Shown: positions 17,987 to 28,561 of the stretch, one piece after another
Numbering within the stretch: the stretch's first letter is position 1
Layout of the letters: every line of letters begins with the position of its first letter
Origin: Clostridiales bacterium
GTDB taxonomy: Bacteria > Bacillota > Clostridia > Monoglobales > JAIRYP01
Direction: 5' to 3'
Assembly (NCBI GenBank): GCA_031267755.1
Contig: JAIRYP010000015.1
Location: 62,001 to 126,000 of the forward strand
DNA length: 64,000 nucleotides
Translations under genes and position numbers: made by a program
The notes under the pieces: model-generated
The model's database searches: none
What the model was told of the DNA's origin: nothing
Seen by the model: only the letters and a program-made list of their open reading frames with translations

Positions 17987-19201
17987 GTGAGTAATTTAGA
18001 AAGCAAACAAATGAGAAGACGTTTGAATTATTGCAAAAAAATTAAATTGGTGTTGGGCGCTTTAATTGTTGCATTTATAATAAGTTTATTTAGTGCTTGT
18101 TTCAGGCCAACAAAAACAAACGAGATTAAGGTAGGGGTAATAGCTCCATTAACTGGAAATGTTTCAAAATATGGAATTGGGGCATTAAATGGCATTGAAC
18201 TCTATATAGAAGAAATAAATGCAGAAGGCGGAATAAACGGTAAAAATATTAAGCTTGTTAAATATGATGATGAGGGGGTGGCTTTAAAATCAATCGATGG
18301 TTATAATTTTTTAATTGATCAGAAAGTTGTGGCGATAATAAATGCAACAACAAGCATTCCAGCGCTTGCCATATCAGGAAGAGCTTTTGATGATAAAGTT
18401 CCTATGGTTGTTGCAATTGCTACTGCAAATGAAATTACTTATGATAGTAAAAATGATATTTTGTTTAAAAATGTTTTTAGAATGTCTATTACTGATACAT
18501 CTCAAGGAGAAAAGTTAGGAAAGTTTGCATCTAATATAATTAAAGCAAAAACTGCATGTATAATTTATTCGCCGGAAAATGATTATTCTAGAGATTTGAA
18601 AGAATCATTTGAGTTAGAATCTAAAAAGCGTGGCATAGAAATTTTAGGAATTGAAAGTTTTTCTGAACAGACAAATGATTTTCGGAGCCAACTTTTAAGA
18701 ATTTCAAATGTTAAACCTGATGTAATTTTTGTTCCGCATTATTATGAAACGGTTTCGTTGATATTAAAACAAGCTGAAAATTTTCCAATTAAAGGTTCAT
18801 TTTTAGGAGCTGACGGATGGAGTTCTATAATAAACTTATTAAATAATTTAAAATTAGCCAAAGACCTTCATTATTGTACTGTGTTTTCTAAAGATGAGCC
18901 ACGAGATATTGTGGAAAAATTTTCTGCAAATTATGAGAATAAGTTTAGTGTTTATCCAAATACTTTTGCAGCAAATGGATATGATTCGGCAAAAATTCTT
19001 GTCGTTTCAATTCAAAGGGCATTGAGTAAAAATATTAAGCAAAGCGACGATTTAAAAGAAAAAATTATAAAAGAACTCAAAAATATAGAATTAGAATGTG
19101 TGACTGGAAGAATTACTTTTGACGAATTCAATAACTCTATAAGAGATGTTTGTATAATTCAGATTAGAAAAGGAAAAGAAGAGTTTTGGGGGAAATTTTA
19201 A
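17987..19201 (+). CDS. Leu/Ile/Val-type ABC substrate-binding lipoprotein, copy 3
   Basis: Third paralogue, 404 residues, with IKVGVIAPLTGNVSKYG, EEINAEGGINGKNIKL and FAANGYDSAKILV. The leader is hydrophobic and ends FSAC. It starts at GTG 17987 behind GAGGT. The three copies differ most in the middle domain around the ligand cleft (for example DAWCSV, DGWCSV and DGWSSI after the GC/GT/GA turn), so they may bind related but different ligands. The absence of LivH/M/G/F genes is the notable point. The ispF gene follows after 65 bases. Confidence 0.88.
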   Translation: MSNLESKQMRRRLNYCKKIKLVLGALIVAFIISLFSACFRPTKTNEIKVGVIAPLTGNVSKYGIGALNGIELYIEEINAEGGINGKNIKLVKYDDEGVALKSIDGYNFLIDQKVVAIINATTSIPALAISGRAFDDKVPMVVAIATANEITYDSKNDILFKNVFRMSITDTSQGEKLGKFASNIIKAKTACIIYSPENDYSRDLKESFELESKKRGIEILGIESFSEQTNDFRSQLLRISNVKPDVIFVPHYYETVSLILKQAENFPIKGSFLGADGWSSIINLLNNLKLAKDLHYCTVFSKDEPRDIVEKFSANYENKFSVYPNTFAANGYDSAKILVVSIQRALSKNIKQSDDLKEKIIKELKNIELECVTGRITFDEFNNSIRDVCIIQIRKGKEEFWGKF

Positions 19202-19266
19202 ATTAATTTTGGTTTTAAGATTTAGAGCTTTTAAACTGATAAATAAAATATGGTGAATGGTTTTTT

Positions 19267-19740
19267 ATGAAGATTGGATTTGGTTTTGATGTGCATAAAT
19301 TTAAAATGGGGAGAAAATTAATTCTTGGAGGTGTGGATATAGCGTGCGAGTACGGGCTTTTGGGCCATTCCGATGCTGATGTTTTAGTGCATTCTATAAT
19401 AGATTCAATGTTTGGTGCATTGGGACTTGGTGATATTGGAAAACATTTTCCAGATAGTGATGAAAAATATAAGGACGTAAGCAGCTTAGAATTGTTAAAG
19501 ATAACTTATGAAATGATGAGATCGAGAAGATATAAAATTTCAAATATAGATTCGAGTTTGGTGATTGAAAAGCCGAAAATTCAATATTATGTTGATAAAA
19601 TGGTTAGGAACATTTCAGAGATTTTGAAAGTTTCTGAAAATATTGTTAATATAAAGGCTACAACTACTGAAAATTTAGGATTTGTTGGAAGAGGTGAAGG
19701 AGCAAGTGCGTATTCGGTGATACTTATTGAGGAAAATTGA
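19267..19740 (+). CDS. ispF: 2-C-methyl-D-erythritol 2,4-cyclodiphosphate synthase
   Basis: IspF cyclises the IspE product in the MEP pathway. The zinc-binding pattern GFDVHKF near the start, LLGHSDADVLVHSI, and the C-terminal KATTTENLGFVGRGEG are all present in a normal 157-residue protein. It acts with IspD at 14.5 kb. The other MEP genes (dxs, dxr, ispE, ispG, ispH) are not in the window. Confidence 0.96.
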   Translation: MKIGFGFDVHKFKMGRKLILGGVDIACEYGLLGHSDADVLVHSIIDSMFGALGLGDIGKHFPDSDEKYKDVSSLELLKITYEMMRSRRYKISNIDSSLVIEKPKIQYYVDKMVRNISEILKVSENIVNIKATTTENLGFVGRGEGASAYSVILIEEN

Positions 19741-19844
19741 TGTTTTGTGTGCATAAGCTAATCAAAAAACGATTTAAAGGGTAATTAATTAAGCATAACT
19801 ACAAGTATTCAAATATTTTGAAGAATAATTAATTATAAAACTTC

Positions 19845-19873
19845 TTGCAAGAGAATAAATTTGTTTATATGAT
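19845..19873 (+). promoter_or_regulatory. Sigma-A-type promoter for groES-groEL
   Basis: TTGCAA (19845-19850) and TATGAT (19868-19873) are separated by exactly 17 bases, 64 bases before the groES start. No CIRCE inverted repeat (TTAGCACTC/GAGTGCTAA) is seen in the gap, so HrcA control is not supported. Confidence 0.6.
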
Positions 19874-19931
19874 TTAGAGTTGTAGATGCTTAATTTAAAA
19901 GTGTCAGTTGTAAACATTAAAGGAGGAGTAA

Positions 19932-20228
<297 letters not shown>

Positions 20229-20295
20229 TGAAAATTGTATTACATAATGTTAAAGTTTGAAAATTTATTAAATTTGATATCGAGTATAAAAATAA

Positions 20296-21963
<1,668 letters not shown>

Positions 21964-21988
21964 AAATTTTATATTTGATTTTTGAGAT

Positions 21989-22007
21989 ACACAGCTTTTT
22001 GCTGTGT
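21989..22007 (+). terminator. Hairpin terminator after groEL
   Basis: ACACAGC (21989-21995) pairs perfectly with GCTGTGT (22001-22007) over a TTTTT loop, 25 bases after the groEL stop. The trailing sequence TCAATTTATT is only partly T-rich. Confidence 0.65.
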
Positions 22008-22155
22008 TCAATTTATTGAAGGTGGCTTGTGATTTTTTGAATTTTAAAATCGTTTAATAATTTTTTTAGTTGAATAAATATTTTATGGAATTAAAATAGA
22101 ATAATGTTATAATTGATTTAATAAAAAGGAAGAAAGCTGAAGTTTATTTTTAAAA

Positions 22156-22872
22156 TTAATTTATTTTTAATTTTTTAATTTCCAATTTGTTTTCTTTGTT
22201 TATTTTATTTGAATCTAGTATTTTTTGAATGGATTTGTTTTGAGTCCATTTGTCTAAGATTTTAAGTTTTAAAAGTTTTTTTGTGTTTTTAGGAAATTTT
22301 GCGTAACAATTAGAAATAAGCCAAGCATTACCCATTCTTACATAGTAGTATTCCAATTTAATATCTTTGCAGATTTCTAAAATTTTATCTATAAATTTTT
22401 CATTCACAAAATTGTTTAGGATTAAAATTAGGCCAAAACGTACTTCCCAAGGATTATTGAAACGAGTGAATTTAATAATTTCATTAAAAGTTATGTCTTG
22501 ATTTTTGATTAATTGAGGATATTTTTTGGCTGCAGTGTCGCATAATGCCCAATTTGAAATGTGTGGAACGAAATTTTTTAACATTTTAATAAGTTCTTCA
22601 AAATTTGGTTTTAGATATTCGATAATAAAAGCGTGAATCATACATTCTTCAAAATATTTATATTTGTTTATTTTTAAAAATTCTAAATAATTATTTTTAG
22701 AAATTTGCTTTGCAATATCTCTTAAAATTGGAGTTCTAATGCCGATAAATTCAAGATTTTTGTCATTAGTAATTTTAGAAGCAAATTCTTTATATTTTAA
22801 ATCTCTAAGAGTTTTTATATGATCAATAAATTCTTTGTATTTTTGTTCATTCCACGAGCATTGAAAATTCAT
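22156..22872 (-). CDS. DNA alkylation repair protein, AlkD-like
   Basis: AlkD-type glycosylases are all-helical HEAT-like-repeat proteins that remove alkylated bases. The 238-residue length, the IGIRTPILRDIAKQI segment (~residue 47), SNWALCDTAAKK (~107), NPWEVRFGLILIL and the YYYVRMGNAWLIS block fit the family. It is a likely repair enzyme, although small relatives of unknown substrate exist. It is the last of four minus-strand genes (methyltransferase, AlaX, pyrophosphatase-like, this gene) with short gaps, perhaps an operon. Confidence 0.88.
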   Translation of the reverse strand: MNFQCSWNEQKYKEFIDHIKTLRDLKYKEFASKITNDKNLEFIGIRTPILRDIAKQISKNNYLEFLKINKYKYFEECMIHAFIIEYLKPNFEELIKMLKNFVPHISNWALCDTAAKKYPQLIKNQDITFNEIIKFTRFNNPWEVRFGLILILNNFVNEKFIDKILEICKDIKLEYYYVRMGNAWLISNCYAKFPKNTKKLLKLKILDKWTQNKSIQKILDSNKINKENKLEIKKLKIN

Positions 22873-22924
22873 TTTATTTTTCCAATATTTATATATATGT
22901 ATTTTTAAGTTTTTATGTATTGTT

Positions 22925-23281
22925 TTAGTCTTCTTTTTCTAACAGTATTGCCCTAAAAAAATCAAATTTATTCAGATGTTCATAGACTGTGTTTATTTCA
23001 TTTTTCGTGCAGTCAATCAAAATTTTTATCTCAGAATCTTTTTTCATTATATCAATTGTACATAAAATTCCTACTACAATTTTATTTGTTAAACTGCCGC
23101 AAAAGCAATCTATTCCATCGTCGTCCATTGATGTTGTTTTGGTTAAATATCCATAATCAAGCGGATAAACATAAGTTTTTGGAAATTTTGGATGTTTTGA
23201 ACCTTTGGGTCTATCGATTACGATTTTTGATTCATCAATGAGTTTTTGAATATTTTCCCAGAAATATTTATTATTTTTCAT
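22925..23281 (-). CDS. Small inorganic pyrophosphatase-like protein
   Basis: The 118-residue protein resembles short family I pyrophosphatase-like proteins: KIVIDRPKGSKHPKFP, then YVYPLDYGYLTKT and the Asp-rich MDDDGIDCFCG, which corresponds to the metal-binding loop of the larger enzyme. It is shorter than true PpaA (about 170 residues), so real pyrophosphatase activity is uncertain. It lies 52 bases upstream of the AlkD-like gene on the same strand. Confidence 0.8.
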   Translation of the reverse strand: MKNNKYFWENIQKLIDESKIVIDRPKGSKHPKFPKTYVYPLDYGYLTKTTSMDDDGIDCFCGSLTNKIVVGILCTIDIMKKDSEIKILIDCTKNEINTVYEHLNKFDFFRAILLEKED

Positions 23282-23340
23282 TAGTTTTTTTCCATATATT
23301 AAATTATGTTACAATTTTATGAAATTTTAAAGAATTTTGT

Positions 23341-24003
23341 TTATAAAGTAAATTTTATGTTGATTTTGCTCTTTTTTGTAGAAGTATCAATTTTTATATC
23401 TCCAATTTCACTAAGTTTTGAAACATGAATTCCACCACATGGAATTTTGTTTTTATCAAATTCCCACCAACGGAAACCTTTTTTATTGGCATCGGGATAA
23501 GTTTTCACTTCTATATTAGTTTTTAAAAGTTCTAAAAATCTTTCATTGATTTTTTCAAGAGTTTTAATATCAAAATCTGAATTTTCGTATTTATTAAAAG
23601 CAAATCCATCTTCAATCGATGAAATTTTTGGATATGGAATATTTTTTTTGCCAATTTCTTCAATTATACAGTGATGTAAATGCAAACAAGTATGTAATTT
23701 CATTTGATTTAATCTAAAATTCCAATCGAGAATACATTTTACCGTTTCCCCTTGAAATTTATCAGAAATATCAAACTCTAAAATAGAAATTGATTCGTTT
23801 TTTTCGTCTTTAACGCTATCAATTATTTTAAATTCTTTTTCTTCAATAAAAAATTTGCCGCGATCGCCTTTTTGCCCTCCTCCCTTTGGATAAAAAATAC
23901 TTTTTTCAAATTTTATGTAGCATTTGTCATTTTGATTAGAAATATATTCAATTTTGGTTTCAATTTCTTTCAAATATTTATCTTTGTAATATACGGCCTG
24001 CAT
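23341..24003 (-). CDS. alaX: Alanyl-tRNA editing protein AlaX
   Basis: AlaX proteins free-stand from alanyl-tRNA synthetase and remove wrongly attached Ser or Gly from tRNA-Ala. The FYPKGGGQKGDRG motif (near residue 37), the zinc ligands HTCLHLHH (near residue 98) and the distal Cys in PCGGIHVSKL are present. The 220-residue length fits the AlaX-M type. The third ligand region is intact, so it is probably active. Confidence 0.93.
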   Translation of the reverse strand: MQAVYYKDKYLKEIETKIEYISNQNDKCYIKFEKSIFYPKGGGQKGDRGKFFIEEKEFKIIDSVKDEKNESISILEFDISDKFQGETVKCILDWNFRLNQMKLHTCLHLHHCIIEEIGKKNIPYPKISSIEDGFAFNKYENSDFDIKTLEKINERFLELLKTNIEVKTYPDANKKGFRWWEFDKNKIPCGGIHVSKLSEIGDIKIDTSTKKSKINIKFTL

Positions 24004-24057
24004 TGTAAAATTACCCTTCTGTATTTTGTAGAATTAATTAATGTAAGTTATAAGTTT

Positions 24058-24723
24058 TTATTTATACAATAATATTTGAAATCCAATACCAAATTTTATT
24101 ATTTCACTTTTTTTAAATGGAGATTTTGCTATAAATTGTTCGAATTCATCTCTAGTGTAAGCACTACTTTTTAAAAAAGTTTTGAATGAAATTTTAGTAA
24201 AAAAACGATCAAAACCTTTCATATTAGAATTTTCTATTTCGAAATTTATATCTTCTTTTGTTGCATTGTGGTTCATATCTAAAATTAGTGCTGTTCCGCC
24301 AGTTTTTAAAACACGATACATTTCATGTAAAGCTTTAACTGGATATTTGAAATTTTTGAATGCGGCCGTACACACAACAAAATCAACTGTTTCGTTTATT
24401 AACGGAAGTTTATCAGCATTTCCGTGCCGAAAATCTACAGTAACATTTTCGATAGCTGCATTATGTTTTTCAATTTTAACAAAATCTTCACTTAGTTCCA
24501 CCCCAATTACTGTGTAGCCAAGTTTTGCTAATTCAATAGATAAATATCCCGGCCCCGGTGCGATTTCCAAAATTGTTGCTTTATTGGGTGCGTGATTAGT
24601 TACGATTTCTGCATATTTGCGCATTTCTTTTAATCGAAATTTTTGTGTGTTTTTATTATACCATTTTGCCAAAATGCCCGTAATTATTGAATCATTTTTG
24701 CGTTGATGTTTTGTTAAAGCCAT
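24058..24723 (-). CDS. Class I SAM-dependent methyltransferase
   Basis: A UbiE-like methyltransferase of 221 residues. The SAM-binding loop ILEIAPGPGYLSIELAKLG (near residue 57) with the acidic VIGVELS end of strand 2, then FRHGNADKLP and FVVCTAAFKNF, is typical. The substrate cannot be told. It is first in a four-gene minus-strand group that includes AlaX and an AlkD-like protein. Confidence 0.9.
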   Translation of the reverse strand: MALTKHQRKNDSIITGILAKWYNKNTQKFRLKEMRKYAEIVTNHAPNKATILEIAPGPGYLSIELAKLGYTVIGVELSEDFVKIEKHNAAIENVTVDFRHGNADKLPLINETVDFVVCTAAFKNFKYPVKALHEMYRVLKTGGTALILDMNHNATKEDINFEIENSNMKGFDRFFTKISFKTFLKSSAYTRDEFEQFIAKSPFKKSEIIKFGIGFQILLYK

Positions 24724-24867
24724 AAATTTCCTTTAAATTTGTGATTCTAGCCTAAAATAATTCACTGGTCGACGAATCAGCTTATTTTTTTAAATTATTT
24801 TAAACAATTTTTATTTGTTTGTTAAATTTTCGTGTCAGCTTTCTAATTTATAATTTTGTTTTTTATT

Positions 24868-25214
24868 TGGTGGAGGCGACGGGAGTTGAACCCGTGTCCG
24901 AAAATGTTCAATATAAATGCTCTACAAACATAGTTTATGGTTAAAATTCCCTAAATAAAAGTCCACAAACAAACTTTGTTTTAGGTAATCTCGAATGTCA
25001 TGACTTAATATGAGATATTTTTAAGTCACGTTCACTGCTAGTTGACGCCTAAATCCGCATCGCAGTATTTGCAGACAAGACGGCCGCTGCGTTTAGGCAG
25101 CTGCGTATAATTCTTCGTTATTTGCGTTTAATTTAATTTTGGAATTTTTATGCAGTTTCCACTGCAGTTTGCACATTTATACCAAATCACTCTCGTCGAA
25201 ACCATTACGCCCCC
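24868..25214 (-). ncRNA. ssrA: tmRNA with proteolysis tag ANNEELYAAA
   Basis: tmRNA rescues stalled ribosomes and tags the broken product for proteolysis. Ends form the acceptor stem GGGGGCG (5') with CGCCTCC (3'), followed by ACCA, with a tRNA-like T arm GGGTTCAACTCCC and the 5' TGGTTTCGAC segment. The resume frame reads ANNEELYAAA then TAA, ending in AAA rather than the common LAA. The transcript is 347 bases with CCA encoded. smpB lies 164 bases upstream on the same strand. Confidence 0.95.
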
Positions 25215-25378
25215 AAAAATTTAGATATTTTGTTTATTAATTTATTTTTGGCTCAATAAAGTTTAAAGACTTATTTAGTTTATTTTATTAATATTTAGCA
25301 GTTGAGCGCCAGAGTATACTCTATAACTTCTTATGATAAATTAAAATACAGTTAGATATTTTTTTAATCTTGTAAAAA

Positions 25379-25846
25379 TTATTCTTTAAAACTAAGTGCT
25401 CTGTTAATTCTTATTTTTGCTTCTCTTTCGGCAATGACATGCCTTTTATCATATTTTTTCTTTCCGATACAAAGGCCAATTTCAAGTTTTATATAGGCTC
25501 CTGAGAAGTAAATTTTAAGTGGTATAACCGAAAATCCTGTTTTTGTTGTTTTTCCAATAATAGAATTTATTTCCTTTTTATTTAATAAGAGTTTTCTAAT
25601 TCTACGAGGATCAACAACCCAAATGTTTCCTTTTTCATAAGGACTTATGTGCATGCCGATTATTAATGCTTCACCTGTTTTAAACGATACATAAGAGTCT
25701 TTTAAATTTATTTTTCCTAAACGGATTGATTTTACTTCTGTGCCGTAAAGTGAAATTCCAGCTTCATATTTTTCGTTTATAAAATAATCATAATTTGCTT
25801 TTTTGTTTTGCGCAATAATTTTAAAATGTTTTTTTTTAATGTTCAA
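25379..25846 (-). CDS. smpB: SsrA-binding protein SmpB
   Basis: SmpB carries tmRNA into stalled ribosomes. The 155-residue protein has NKKANYDYFINEKYEAGI, GTEVKSIR, LKDSYVSF, and the C-terminal KKYDKRHVIAEREAKIRINR, all typical. The start is TTG at 25846, behind AGGAG with seven bases between; no ATG is suitable. It is transcribed toward the ssrA gene, the usual neighbour. Confidence 0.96.
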   Translation of the reverse strand: MNIKKKHFKIIAQNKKANYDYFINEKYEAGISLYGTEVKSIRLGKINLKDSYVSFKTGEALIIGMHISPYEKGNIWVVDPRRIRKLLLNKKEINSIIGKTTKTGFSVIPLKIYFSGAYIKLEIGLCIGKKKYDKRHVIAEREAKIRINRALSFKE

Positions 25847-25953
25847 ACCAATGCTCCTAAATAGAGATTGTTTTTAATGTTTTTACAATTTTAAACTTTT
25901 TTAATAAAACTTAATAATTTAAATGATTTAATTTTTATTTTAACTTCTAATTT

Positions 25954-27057
25954 TTAAAGAGCAGGTGGCTCTTCTTTTTTTATTTTCGAAGGATATATTT
26001 CAGGATTCCTCAACACATAATTTTTAAAACTACTTGGGTGCACTCCATGTTCCTCAACAAGTTCAGTTGCTTTTTCTCGTGCTTGGTTCAAATTCTCAAC
26101 AACTTTTTTGCCCTGTTCATATTCTTCTTCACTACATTTTTTTCTTAACTTTTGGTCAAAATTTTCATGTGTAATTGTTCCATGAAGCCACGTTTCGATA
26201 GGTAAAATAAATTTGCAATAAAAAATTATCAAAATTTCGTTTAGAATGCCTTTGTTCTCTAATGTTAAAGGTGACATTTTTTGATATATTGAATTTACTT
26301 TTTCAGAAATATTTTTACTTTTATATGTACTATAAATGTCACTTACTAAAGAATAATACACAGATTTATTATAACTGCCCTTGATATCTTCCACACCGTT
26401 TGCCTTAAAAATCATTGAATATATTTTAAAATAGGCATAAGGAATAGATTTATTTTCTTTTTCAAATTGTTTAAAGCAAGTTTCTAAAGAAAACAACACT
26501 ACGGATTTAAAAAAATTAAAATTATTTTCTGGCCTTGGTAATAATTTTTTGATTTCAGTGATAAATTTAGAAAATTTTGAAATTTTTTCTCTTTGTTCTT
26601 TGCTAAGTTTATAAGAAGAATTAGAATCTTCTTCAGGAAAAAAAAGTTTTTTATTTTTAAAAATAGCATTAACATCATCCATTAAATAAAAATTTTCATA
26701 ATGTGACAATAGGTATGCAACCTGATCCGGTGTATAACTGATGATATGATCGCCTACAACAAAAACGCACATCAAAACACCTTCAAGTATCACAATGTGT
26801 TCTTTATATAATAATTTATCTAACGCAAATCGAGCTCTTGACGTTCCTACTAATGGAAATTTTTTTTTTAAATATTCTTCTGATTTTTCTGAAACTGTCA
26901 ATCCAATGTTTTTGTTTTCTAAAATTTGTTCCTTTAATGAAACATAATCTGGTTTTTCTATAGCTAAAACTTTTTGTCTAAATTCCTCTTTTTCGTTTTC
27001 GTTTGCGTATCTTATATTTAAATTTGGAAATTTTTTTATAATTGTCTCAATTTTCAT
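25954..27057 (-). CDS. Protein of unknown function (367 residues)
   Basis: I do not recognise this protein. It is mostly soluble and charged, with a short hydrophobic patch (IVILEGVLMCVFVVGDHIISY) near residue 90 and a helical C-terminal half. The end is basic and Pro-rich (KIKKEEPPAL). It has no signal peptide. The neighbour on the other strand at 27.2 kb is also an orphan, and the two are divergent across a 141-base gap, which may be a shared control region. A lineage-specific protein is the safest description. Confidence 0.65.
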   Translation of the reverse strand: MKIETIIKKFPNLNIRYANENEKEEFRQKVLAIEKPDYVSLKEQILENKNIGLTVSEKSEEYLKKKFPLVGTSRARFALDKLLYKEHIVILEGVLMCVFVVGDHIISYTPDQVAYLLSHYENFYLMDDVNAIFKNKKLFFPEEDSNSSYKLSKEQREKISKFSKFITEIKKLLPRPENNFNFFKSVVLFSLETCFKQFEKENKSIPYAYFKIYSMIFKANGVEDIKGSYNKSVYYSLVSDIYSTYKSKNISEKVNSIYQKMSPLTLENKGILNEILIIFYCKFILPIETWLHGTITHENFDQKLRKKCSEEEYEQGKKVVENLNQAREKATELVEEHGVHPSSFKNYVLRNPEIYPSKIKKEEPPAL

Positions 27058-27198
27058 AACATTATCTCATCCTTCGGTCTTAATTAATATATTTATTTTT
27101 TAAAATTTTTCTTGAATTTATTTTAAAATTTATATATTTATATTGTTAGAATATTTTAAAAAATTATTCAAATGTTTTTTATCTGGAGGTAGCACATA

Positions 27199-28353
27199 AT
27201 GTCGGCTGTATCAACTGTAATAGGTGAAATAATTTCAAAAGTGGAACAAGAACATTCCCGGTTATTGAGAGAGCGAGAAAGGTATGCGAACGAATTCGTT
27301 GCAATAGAAAATTTTGAGCTTTATAATGATCAAGATTTGTTAGAAAGGTTTGTAGATGGCGTAAATCGTTATAAAGAAATTAAGGAAGAGTTACCTAGGT
27401 GTGAACGAGAAAGAGATGATTTAATGGAAAAATTAAAACCAGATCCGTCTTTACCTCTTTTGTTTTTTGCTGCAGGTACGGTTGTCCCAGTAATAGGTAA
27501 TTTAACAGGGCTTGTAGTTGGAGCTGTAGAAAGATATCAAGAAAAGAAAGAACAAGGCATTAGATGTGAAGAACTTGAAAAACGAATTATGCCAAATTAC
27601 AAAAATGATTTATTGGATTTAGAGAAATTTATTGTGATGGCAAATGCAGAAATGGATGCGCGTGCAAGTCGTGCAGAGAATGAGAGATTACAGGAAATTA
27701 TAAGAAAGCAACAAGAAGAAATTGATGGCAAAATTGTCATAATAGGAGACGGAATTGATGAGATAACTGATACAGTAAACAATATAATCGACGATTTAAC
27801 TTTATTGGATGAACAGGAAGACGGTGAAATAGGTGCGGCTGAACAATATTATACGCAACTCGAGGAAGATCTTATAGCTGAAGTTAACCAACTTGATGTT
27901 CCTGAGAGCGTTAAAATTGTTATGCGTGCCAAAATAGTTGAAGAAGTAAGCGCTATGCATGAAAATAAACAAAAAGAAATTGCCGATAAATATCGCAGAG
28001 CTCGCGAACCGCGTGAAAGAGCTTTAAAAGAAGCACAAATGAAACTTGCAAATTTGAAAGAAGTGAAAGATGCATTAGCCAGAGGCGAAAATGTTACTTT
28101 ACCTCAAAGTTCTTCAGCTGATTCAAAACCATCATTTTCTCCTCCTCCGAAAGAAGTTTTTGACGAAGCACGAATGATTCAATCTAAAGAAGTTATTATG
28201 AAAAAGGCACTCGAAGCAAAAATTGCTTTTCTTAGGGAAAAAAGAATTATGGTTCCGACTCCAAACGAACAAGCTAAAACAAAAACAATACCTATGCCGC
28301 AAAAAGCTGCAGCTGGATCTCAAGTTAAAAAACCTGCCGCTACTTTTAAATAG
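27199..28353 (+). CDS. Coiled-coil protein with one hydrophobic hairpin, function unknown
   Basis: A 384-residue orphan with a strong ribosome site (GGAGG) before the ATG. Residues 1-90 are charged helix; residues ~93-120 form a hydrophobic, Gly-containing segment (LPLLFFAAGTVVPVIGN and onward); residues ~135-300 are long coiled coil; the tail is Pro-, Ser- and Ala-rich. Near residue 290 it has ALARGENVTLPQ, which matches DRGEDVCLPQ in the next gene downstream, so the two are probably diverged tandem paralogues. No enzyme motif is seen. The layout would suit a membrane-associated or secreted scaffold, but this is speculation. Confidence 0.7.
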   Translation: MSAVSTVIGEIISKVEQEHSRLLRERERYANEFVAIENFELYNDQDLLERFVDGVNRYKEIKEELPRCERERDDLMEKLKPDPSLPLLFFAAGTVVPVIGNLTGLVVGAVERYQEKKEQGIRCEELEKRIMPNYKNDLLDLEKFIVMANAEMDARASRAENERLQEIIRKQQEEIDGKIVIIGDGIDEITDTVNNIIDDLTLLDEQEDGEIGAAEQYYTQLEEDLIAEVNQLDVPESVKIVMRAKIVEEVSAMHENKQKEIADKYRRAREPRERALKEAQMKLANLKEVKDALARGENVTLPQSSSADSKPSFSPPPKEVFDEARMIQSKEVIMKKALEAKIAFLREKRIMVPTPNEQAKTKTIPMPQKAAAGSQVKKPAATFK

Positions 28354-28462
28354 AATAATGGCTTACATAATTTGAATTAAATCAGTGGAATCTATCGAAT
28401 TTAAGATGTGTAGTCGCGTGAGGTTTTTAAAGATTTTTTCAATGTTTAAATCAGCGTGTTCT

Positions 28463-28482
28463 AAATAGAGACTATTTTTTTT
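28463..28482 (+). terminator. Possible hairpin terminator after the 27.2 kb gene
   Basis: AAATAG (28463-28468) pairs with CTATTT (28472-28477) over AGA, followed by TTTTT. It lies 110 bases after the stop, between the two tandem orphan genes. The stem is short and AT-rich. Confidence 0.45.
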
Positions 28483-28561
28483 GGAATTATTTGATAATTT
28501 TTATATATAAACTGTTAATGCGTTTTGAAAAAAGGTGCGAATATTTTTTGTGGGAGTTAAT

